From an uncultured Clostridia bacterium (GTDB taxonomy: Bacteria > Bacillota > Clostridia > Monoglobales > Monoglobaceae), in the NCBI GenBank assembly GCA_945878965.1, contig CAMCUJ010000018.1:1-11705 (forward strand): a DNA stretch of 11,705 bases, in the 5' to 3' direction. Position numbers and translations under genes: made by a program. The notes beneath the pieces are model-generated. The model worked only from the letters and a program-made list of their open reading frames with translations, did no database searches and was not told the DNA's origin. Each line of letters begins with the position of its first letter. Position 1 is the first letter of the stretch. Shown here piece after piece: positions 6,877 to 11,705 of this stretch.

Positions 6877-7059
6877 ATGTCAACTATCAACTGTTCCGAA
6901 TATGACTGTGCATATCAAAAAGACGGAAAATGTGAATTTAACAACATAGTTTCCGGATTTATATGCACAACCAAGCCATGTATTCATTATGTAGCCATAA
7001 AACATAAAAATTACGAAAATTTTAACGGCTCAGATACTCAAAAACCGCATCTGTCATAA
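6877..7059 (+). CDS. Small cysteine-containing protein, DUF1540-like N-terminus
   Basis: 60 residues with Cys6, Cys11, Cys19, Cys30 and Cys35. The N-terminal piece C-x4-C-x(7)-C inside NCSEYDCAYQKDGKCEFNNI resembles the Clostridia DUF1540 pattern (C..nC.Y...g.C.a..I), small proteins thought to bind metal; the rest does not match it well. Its role is unknown. A very strong ribosome site, AAAGGAGG (6861-6868), sits eight bases before the ATG, which argues that the gene is real and well translated. The last 38 bases overlap the 3' end of the convergent M20 gene, and its probable terminator (7113-7138) lies inside that gene. Confidence 0.75.
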   Translation: MSTINCSEYDCAYQKDGKCEFNNIVSGFICTTKPCIHYVAIKHKNYENFNGSDTQKPHLS

Positions 7060-8218
7060 CCTTCACGCCAACCACCAGGCTGTCCTCATCAATGTCAAAT
7101 TTTGAATTGTGCAAAGGGTATACTATACCCTTTTTTTTATTTCCGACTCCAAGCTTAAAAATAGCCGACGGAGCAGCGTTTGCAAAATATGCAAAGTCCT
7201 CGCCCGCCATCGTTGAGCTGCCGCCGAAAACCGTGTTTTCCTCTCCTATCTGACGCACCGCCGAAGCTCTTACAACGTCTGCCATCTCCTCCGAATTTAT
7301 AAGCGGCGGAAACATCATTGAAAATTTCATCTCATATTCCGCTCCGAATGCACTGCAAATTCCCTTAACCGTATCCTCAATAAATATCGGAAGCTTATTT
7401 CGTACTTCGCTGCTTTGTGAACGTGCCGTTCCCAAAATTCTCACGCTGTCGGGAATAACATTGGTATTTGTTCCTCCGCAGATTGAGCATAAAGACACAA
7501 CCGCCGATTCAAACGGACTTATACGTCTGCTTACAACGCTCTGAAGTGCAACTATCACCTGCGCCGAAACCAAAATAGGGTCAACGCACAAATGCGGCTC
7601 AGCGCCGTGACCGCTCTTTCCCTTGATTATTATTTCAAATTCATCGGGCGAGCCGTACATTGCACCGCTCTTAACTCTGATTTTTCCGCACTCAAGCTCA
7701 GGCTCTGTATGAAGCGCAAGACACGCATCAACTCTCGGATTTTCCATAACTCCCTCCGCAATCATAGGCTCCGCTCCACCCTGTCCTTCCTCTGCCGGCT
7801 GAAACACTATCTTTACGGTTCCCGAAATTTCATCCTTAAGCTCGGCTAAAACACTGCATACGCCAAGCATAACCGCCGTATGTGCGTCATGACCGCAGGC
7901 ATGCATTTTGCCGTCAATTACGGATTTATACTCCGCTTCGCCCTGCTCCATAATGTCAAGTGCGTCGATATCCGCTCTTAAAAGAATTGTCCTTCCGTTT
8001 TCTCTGCCCTTAATCGTTACAAGCGTTCCGGTCTTTGCAATTCCTGTTTCATAGCTTAATCCAAGCTCGTCAAGGCGAGATGTAATATATTTTTGAGTCT
8101 TAAATTCCTCAAACTCTGTTTCGGGAAATTTATGAATTTCCCTTCTGTCTGAAATCAAACGCTCCCTCTGTCTTTCGGAAAGCTCCGTTATTTTATCTTT
8201 TAATTCATTGCTTATCAT
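7022..8218 (-). CDS. M20-family metal-dependent amidohydrolase (N-acyl amino acid / hippurate hydrolase type)
   Basis: 398 residues, the normal length for M20D enzymes. They use two metal ions to split amide bonds of N-acyl or N-acetyl amino acids, hippurate or related conjugates; the substrate cannot be told from sequence alone. Visible features: RADIDAL (81-87); CGHDAHTA (108-115, Cys108 and His110 as metal ligands); PAEEGQGGA (141-149, with catalytic and metal Glu143/Glu144); LALH (167-170, His170); the dimerisation-domain motif GKSGHGAEPH (200-209); AGEDFAYF (338-345); and PLHN (368-371, His370 as the last ligand). No signal peptide, so probably cytosolic. ATG 8218 is preceded by AAGGAGG, which lies at the end of uvrC. 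The two genes are 15 bases apart and probably co-transcribed. Confidence 0.93.
   Translation of the reverse strand: MISNELKDKITELSERQRERLISDRREIHKFPETEFEEFKTQKYITSRLDELGLSYETGIAKTGTLVTIKGRENGRTILLRADIDALDIMEQGEAEYKSVIDGKMHACGHDAHTAVMLGVCSVLAELKDEISGTVKIVFQPAEEGQGGAEPMIAEGVMENPRVDACLALHTEPELECGKIRVKSGAMYGSPDEFEIIIKGKSGHGAEPHLCVDPILVSAQVIVALQSVVSRRISPFESAVVSLCSICGGTNTNVIPDSVRILGTARSQSSEVRNKLPIFIEDTVKGICSAFGAEYEMKFSMMFPPLINSEEMADVVRASAVRQIGEENTVFGGSSTMAGEDFAYFANAAPSAIFKLGVGNKKKGIVYPLHNSKFDIDEDSLVVGVKVMTDAVFEYLSR
7113..7138 (+). terminator. Intrinsic terminator for the small cysteine protein gene, inside the M20 coding region
   Basis: AAAGGGTAT (7113-7121) pairs with ATACCCTTT (7125-7133) over 9 bases with a 3-base loop, and the T-run continues to eight T's (7131-7138). 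It lies 53 bases after the stop codon of the plus-strand small gene and points the right way for it. On the other strand the same bases encode KKKGIVYP, just before metal ligand His370 of the M20 enzyme. In the M20 direction the T-run becomes an upstream A-run, so it should not stop that gene. Confidence 0.75.
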
Positions 8219-8233
8219 AACACTGCTCCCTCC

Positions 8234-10153
8234 TTATTCCAAATCATTCTTATCATTGTTGAAATAATTATAGATATTTCGTGCAACATTCCTGTTTACG
8301 ACCCTCTCAAGCTCGGAAATATCCGCAGACTTAATATTCTCAATACTAAGGAAATGGGTAAGAAGCTTAATCCTTGTCTTATCGCCGACACCCTCAATAT
8401 TATCAAGCTCAGACTTAACATTAGCCTTTTCGTGTCTTTTTCTGTATGCTGATATTGCAAATCTGTGAACCTCATCCTGCATACAGGTTAAAAACTTAAA
8501 AAGCTCGCTGTCCTTATCCACATAAAACTCGGTTTTCTCATCTGTAATTCCACGTGTTCGGTGCTTATCATCCTTTACCAAGCCGTATACCGGTATGGTT
8601 TCGCCCAAGGTTTCAAAAAGCTGCTTTACCGCCGAAACGTGACCCTTTCCTCCGTCTAAAAGTATAAGGTCGGGAAGCTCGGTAAATTTAGCCTTATCGG
8701 GGGAAAGTACGCCGCTTTCAATCTTTTTGCGTTCCTCGTAGGCTTTGTCAATTCTTCGGCAAAGCACCTCCTTCATACTTTCGTAATCGTTCGCACCCTC
8801 TACCGTTTTTATATTGAATTTTCGGTAGGACTGCTTATCGGGAGCCGCATTTTTGTAAACCACACAAGCTCCGATGCTTAACGCTCCCGAAATATTCGAT
8901 ATATCATAGCTTTCAATCCTGTGCGGAGGATTTTCGAGAGATAAAAGCGTCATTAGCTCCGAAAGTATTCTGTTTTGCTTTATTTCATCTCTGTTACGCT
9001 TGAACTTGTGCTTTATAAGCGACTGCTTTGCATTTTTTAATACCATCTGCATCATTTTCGCCTTTTCGCCCCGCTTCGGAATTTTCAGCTCTGTTTTATA
9101 TCCGCTTATATTTCTTAAAAATTCCTGTATGGAAGCTATATCCTCAATCTCAGAGCTTATCAATATCTCCTTTGGAATTTTAGATGAAGAAAAATAAAAC
9201 TGCTTTATAAATCCCTCCAAAATCTCCTGCTCTGTATCCTTTACATTCTCGAATACAAAATATTCCGAACCCAAAACCTTTCCGGAGCGTATATAAAACA
9301 CCTGAACGCAGGCATCGTCCGATTCCTTGAATATTCCTATCATATCACGGTTGCTTTCATCGGTTGAAATTATCTTCTGTTTTTCTCCGAGCATCTTTAT
9401 ACTGTTTATTTTATCTCTGTAACGTGCTGCACGCTCAAACTCAAGCATTTCCGAAGCACTTTTCATTTTCTCGGTAAGAATTTCTGTTATCGGCTTGTAG
9501 TTTCCGTCAAGAACATCCGAAATTTTATCAAAAACCTCTCTGTATTCCTCCTGACTGACTTTATTATCACATGGAGCCATACACTTTTTCATATGATAAT
9601 AAAGGCAGGGTCTGGACTTTCCTATATCACGGGGAAGCTTTTTGCTGCAGCTCCTCACCCCGAATATACTCCGTATCGTATCAAGCGTATCCTTTACGGA
9701 AAACGCACTCATATAAGGACCGAAGTATTTTGAACCGTCCTTTACAATACGTCTTGTCATCATAATTCTCGGATATTCTTCAGCAAGCGTAAGCTTTATA
9801 TACGGATACTGCTTATCGTCCTTAAGCAGAATATTATACTTTGGTCTGTACTTTTTTATAAGGTTGCATTCAAGAACCAAAGCCTCGGTTTCCGTATCCG
9901 TAAGAATATAGTCAAAATCCTCAACATTTGCCGCCATTGAAATTGTCTTTTCGGTATGGCTCGCCGAATACTGAAAATATTGGCTGACTCTGCTTTTAAG
10001 GGTTCGGCTCTTTCCCACATAGATAATCTTGCCGTCCTTATCCTTCATAAGATAAACTCCGGGCGTAAAGGGTAAATCCTTAAGCTTTTCTTTTATTCTC
10101 TTAAGTCTTTCGCTGTTCTTTATATCATTATGCTTCAAAATAACTTCAGGCAC
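8234..10153 (-). CDS. uvrC: Excinuclease ABC subunit C
   Basis: 639 residues. The dual nuclease of nucleotide excision repair, which cuts on both sides of a lesion marked by UvrAB. Domains: N-terminal GIY-YIG nuclease (PGVYLMKDKDGKIIYVGKS, 31-49); a four-cysteine cluster at 169, 183, 191 and 195, like the reported iron-sulfur site; a UVR/UvrB-binding motif (about 222-256); a C-terminal RNase H-like nuclease with D417 (YDIS), D500 (LLDGG) and H563 (EVHRFA); and a helix-hairpin-helix DNA-binding end (LDNIEGVGDKTR, 583-594). The start is taken as GTG (10153-10151), with a poor AGGG site eight bases upstream; TTG five codons later is an alternative. It lies 151 bases after the HPr gene and ends 15 bases before the M20 gene. 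No LexA-type box is visible. Confidence 0.96.
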   Translation of the reverse strand: MPEVILKHNDIKNSERLKRIKEKLKDLPFTPGVYLMKDKDGKIIYVGKSRTLKSRVSQYFQYSASHTEKTISMAANVEDFDYILTDTETEALVLECNLIKKYRPKYNILLKDDKQYPYIKLTLAEEYPRIMMTRRIVKDGSKYFGPYMSAFSVKDTLDTIRSIFGVRSCSKKLPRDIGKSRPCLYYHMKKCMAPCDNKVSQEEYREVFDKISDVLDGNYKPITEILTEKMKSASEMLEFERAARYRDKINSIKMLGEKQKIISTDESNRDMIGIFKESDDACVQVFYIRSGKVLGSEYFVFENVKDTEQEILEGFIKQFYFSSSKIPKEILISSEIEDIASIQEFLRNISGYKTELKIPKRGEKAKMMQMVLKNAKQSLIKHKFKRNRDEIKQNRILSELMTLLSLENPPHRIESYDISNISGALSIGACVVYKNAAPDKQSYRKFNIKTVEGANDYESMKEVLCRRIDKAYEERKKIESGVLSPDKAKFTELPDLILLDGGKGHVSAVKQLFETLGETIPVYGLVKDDKHRTRGITDEKTEFYVDKDSELFKFLTCMQDEVHRFAISAYRKRHEKANVKSELDNIEGVGDKTRIKLLTHFLSIENIKSADISELERVVNRNVARNIYNYFNNDKNDLE

Positions 10154-10154
10154 A

Positions 10155-10198
10155 AAAATAGCCCTACATTACGTAAGGCAATTATTTACGGCTATTTT
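10155..10198 (-). promoter_or_regulatory. Stem-loop over the uvrC ribosome-binding region
   Basis: On the minus strand AAAATAGCC (10198-10190) is exactly complementary to GGCTATTTT (10163-10155). The 26-base interval can form an inner CGTAA/TTACG helix as an alternative. The second arm includes part of the only AGGG-like ribosome site and ends one base before the GTG start, followed by a T-run (10158-10154). It could therefore mask translation initiation, or act as a weak terminator between the HPr gene and uvrC. Confidence 0.45.
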
Positions 10199-10304
10199 AA
10201 GCCTTTATGTACTGATAAAATTTGAAACCGAAAACTACAGCCCTGTAATTCTATCTGTATTTTTAATTAGCACTGCACACTGCAGCAAATATCTATGCCA
10301 AAGC
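10199..10304 (-). other. HPr-uvrC intergenic sequence without a clear gene
   Basis: Contains only short inverted repeats: CTGCA-CAC-TGCAG (around 10273-10285) and a weak AATTACA/TGTAGTT stem with GGGC loop (around 10236-10253), followed on the minus strand by TTCGGTTTC. Neither is a convincing terminator. No promoter or open frame with a ribosome site was found. Confidence 0.4.
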
Positions 10305-10565
10305 TTATGCAAAGTTTGTAGATATAAGATTTACAAGACCGTTTACTGCCTCATCCTCGTCAGGACCGTCTGCAAGTATAGTTACGCTTACGCCCTTAGT
10401 AATCCCTAAAGATAATACACCTAAAAGACTCTTTGCGTTTACTTTTCTCTCGTCCTTCTCAATCCATATACTCGACTTATATTCATTAGCTTTCTGTATA
10501 AAAAATGTAGCAGGTCTTGAATGAAGTCCTACCTGATTTTGAACTACTGCTTCTTTTGCAAACAT
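10305..10565 (-). CDS. ptsH: HPr-family phosphocarrier protein
   Basis: 86 residues with the start at ATG 10565-10563; AAGGAG lies seven bases upstream. The frame stays open for 33 codons further up, but those codons overlap the promoter and lack a site. GLHSRPA (13-19) carries the phosphorylated His15, and KSLLGVLSLG (45-54) carries Ser46, the HPr-kinase site of Firmicutes. Having both residues means it can in principle work in sugar phosphotransfer and in CcpA-linked catabolite control; Crh-type proteins lack His15. HPr passes phosphate from Enzyme I to sugar-specific EIIA in the cytosol. No ptsI is adjacent, so this is a stand-alone gene, and the symbol is by family. Confidence 0.93.
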   Translation of the reverse strand: MFAKEAVVQNQVGLHSRPATFFIQKANEYKSSIWIEKDERKVNAKSLLGVLSLGITKGVSVTILADGPDEDEAVNGLVNLISTNFA

Positions 10566-10599
10566 AAAACCGCTCCTTCTAAATGCACTTAATATATAT

Positions 10600-10628
10600 A
10601 GAATACTCGAAAAACCGCAATAAGTCAA
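10600..10628 (-). promoter_or_regulatory. SigA-type promoter of the HPr gene
   Basis: TTGACT (10628-10623), a 17-base spacer and TATTCT (10605-10600) on the minus strand. Transcription would start near 10593, giving a leader of about 28 bases with the AAGGAG site. Confidence 0.75.
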
Positions 10629-10650
10629 TATCTTTTTTAATTTTTTCGAG
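10606..10650. promoter_or_regulatory. Inverted repeat flanking the -35 of the HPr promoter
   Basis: CTCGAAAAA (10606-10614) and TTTTTCGAG (10642-10650) are exact reverse complements, 27 bases apart. They bracket the -35 box, and one arm touches the -10. Placement suggests a two-site operator; no match to a cre site is visible. The AT-rich part of each arm makes chance agreement possible. Confidence 0.35.
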
Positions 10651-10753
10651 AATTTTTTTATCACTTTTAAGCAAAATCATTATATACACTAAATTTATTT
10701 CTCGCACGTAAAGCTTTTTTGTACATTATCACAATGTTTGTTTTATCTCCTGT

Positions 10754-11659
10754 TTATTCCATAAGGCTTAGCTTTTTTAAGAGTCTAACCATATCATCGG
10801 GAAGTTTTGCAGTAAATGACAATTCTTTTAAAGTAACAGGGTGAAGAAATTTTATTGTATAGGCGTGAAGAGCCTGTCTGTTTATTAATTCATCATCATT
10901 TTCTTTACAGTAAAGAAAATCCCCGAACAGCGGATTGCCGATATGCGAAAAATGAACCCTTATCTGATGAGTTCTGCCCGTCATCAGAACTATATCAAGA
11001 ACCGAAAATTTTTCATTCTCCTTAAGAACGTTAAAATGAGTTACCGCCCGTTTTCCGTCCTCTGAAACAACTCTTTTAATTATGCTTTCGCACTCTCTTT
11101 TTATCGGCAGGTCTATGACACCGCTTTTATCTGCTGTTTTTCCGTGAACCACAGCAAGGTATCTGCGTTTAAACTCACCGCTTTGAATCTGCTTTGAAAG
11201 AAGGCTGTGAACATACTGAGTCTTTGCAATAACGCAAATTCCGGAGGTATTCTTATCAAGTCTGTTTACCGCTCTGAAAACCCTTAAATCTCCGCTTTGC
11301 ATAAAATGATACATAACAGCGTTTGCAAGTGTGGTTTTGTAGTTTCCCATACTCGGATGAACGCTCATAAACGGCGGCTTATTAACCACTAAAATTTCGT
11401 TATCCTCATATAAAATATCAAGAGGAATAAAATTTGGCTCTATATCACTTTTTTCAAACTCGGAGATATCCGCAGTAAAAACATCATCTTTTTTAAGTAT
11501 ATCTATACTTCTGCACACAACTCCGTTTATTTTGAGTCTGCCGTTTAATTTAAGCCGTTTAAAAAGCTTGGCGGAAATATGCAGCTCACCTCTTGAAAGC
11601 TGTTCAACAGTTTTTCCGTTATATTTATCATTTACAATATATTTTATAATCTCAGACAT
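10754..11659 (-). CDS. RluA-family RNA pseudouridine synthase (RluD-like, with S4 domain)
   Basis: 301 residues. Converts specific uridines in RNA (most often 23S rRNA) to pseudouridine. An S4-type RNA-binding domain lies at about 12-65 (KLFKRLKLNGRLKINGVVC, 31-49). The catalytic domain has the signature RAVNRLDKNTSG (129-140) with catalytic Asp135. Asn replaces the usual His before RLD, a variant I have seen in Clostridia homologues. Further blocks are GRTHQIRVHFSHIGNPLFGD (228-247) and LHAYTIKFLHP (264-274). The exact target site cannot be assigned, so no symbol is given. ATG 11659 starts four bases after a TAG stop in the upstream frame, with GGAAG nine bases away, suggesting translational coupling to the preceding gene. 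Confidence 0.93.
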   Translation of the reverse strand: MSEIIKYIVNDKYNGKTVEQLSRGELHISAKLFKRLKLNGRLKINGVVCRSIDILKKDDVFTADISEFEKSDIEPNFIPLDILYEDNEILVVNKPPFMSVHPSMGNYKTTLANAVMYHFMQSGDLRVFRAVNRLDKNTSGICVIAKTQYVHSLLSKQIQSGEFKRRYLAVVHGKTADKSGVIDLPIKRECESIIKRVVSEDGKRAVTHFNVLKENEKFSVLDIVLMTGRTHQIRVHFSHIGNPLFGDFLYCKENDDELINRQALHAYTIKFLHPVTLKELSFTAKLPDDMVRLLKKLSLME

Positions 11660-11663
11660 TTTT

Positions 11664-11705
11664 CTATACTTCCGTTTTAGTTTTTTGTTTGTGAGCCTTC
11701 ATATC
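11664..11705 (-). CDS. 3' end of an unidentified upstream gene (partial)
   Basis: From the right edge, one minus-strand frame reads DMKAHKQKTKTEV and then TAG (11666-11664), four bases before the pseudouridine synthase start. The basic tail and tight spacing fit the end of an operon partner. The signal peptidase gene lspA often precedes this kind of gene, but 13 residues are too few to assign anything. Confidence 0.35.
   Translation of the reverse strand, partial: DMKAHKQKTKTEV

Noticed and set aside
10199..10304. Terminator after the HPr gene
   Set aside because: The candidate stems are short, mostly A-T, and lack a proper T-run; none was convincing enough to call.
10154..10304. LexA/SOS box upstream of uvrC
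   Set aside because: No GAAC...GTTC or similar palindrome is present.
10566..10664. 33-codon N-terminal extension of the HPr frame
   Set aside because: It overlaps the promoter; the HPr fold starts at ATG 10565, which has AAGGAG at the right distance.
1..11705. CRISPR array, tRNA or rRNA genes, insertion sequences, integrase, defence genes
   Set aside because: No regularly spaced repeats, tRNA-like cloverleaf ends, transposase motifs or defence domains were seen on either strand.

Overview
The window looks like ordinary chromosome from an AT-rich, Gram-positive, endospore-forming Clostridia-type bacterium, possibly a gut lineage. This rests on gene content, not on a database match: a YtxC sporulation-family protein, a CdaA/CdaR cyclic-di-AMP pair, an HPr with both His15 and Ser46, a type 3 prolyl-tRNA synthetase, strong AGGAGG-type ribosome sites, and several GTG or TTG starts. 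No phage, insertion sequence, CRISPR array, rRNA or tRNA gene is visible.

Layout, left to right. Positions 1-3203 (minus strand) read proS, then cdaA, then cdaR (3' end outside the window). cdaA and cdaR overlap by ATGA, and a repeat-like intergenic segment separates proS from cdaA. A divergent promoter region (3204-3462) separates this unit from a plus-strand pair: a membrane-anchored polysaccharide deacetylase and a small multi-pass membrane protein, closed by a strong terminator (4838-4880). Next, on the minus strand, come a predicted GME-fold protein (DUF6873-like) and ytxC, with a palindrome-rich stretch downstream. A 287-base divergent region (6590-6876) with several stem-loops precedes a 60-residue cysteine-containing protein on the plus strand. 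This gene converges on, and overlaps by 38 bases, an M20 amidohydrolase gene. To the right, all on the minus strand, lie uvrC, an HPr gene with its own near-consensus promoter, and an RluA-family pseudouridine synthase gene, followed by the last codons of another gene at the window edge.

Functional themes are envelope and second-messenger homeostasis (CdaA makes c-di-AMP, CdaR modulates it, the deacetylase probably edits peptidoglycan), translation (ProS, pseudouridine synthase), repair (UvrC), and carbon regulation (HPr).

I do not see a convincing new multi-gene system. The most interesting signals are at the sequence-structure level. A textbook intrinsic terminator for the small cysteine protein gene sits inside the coding region of the convergent M20 gene. 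The same small gene has a structured upstream region. The uvrC start lies in a potential hairpin. Among the proteins, the DUF6873-like predicted enzyme next to ytxC is the best candidate for new biochemistry.
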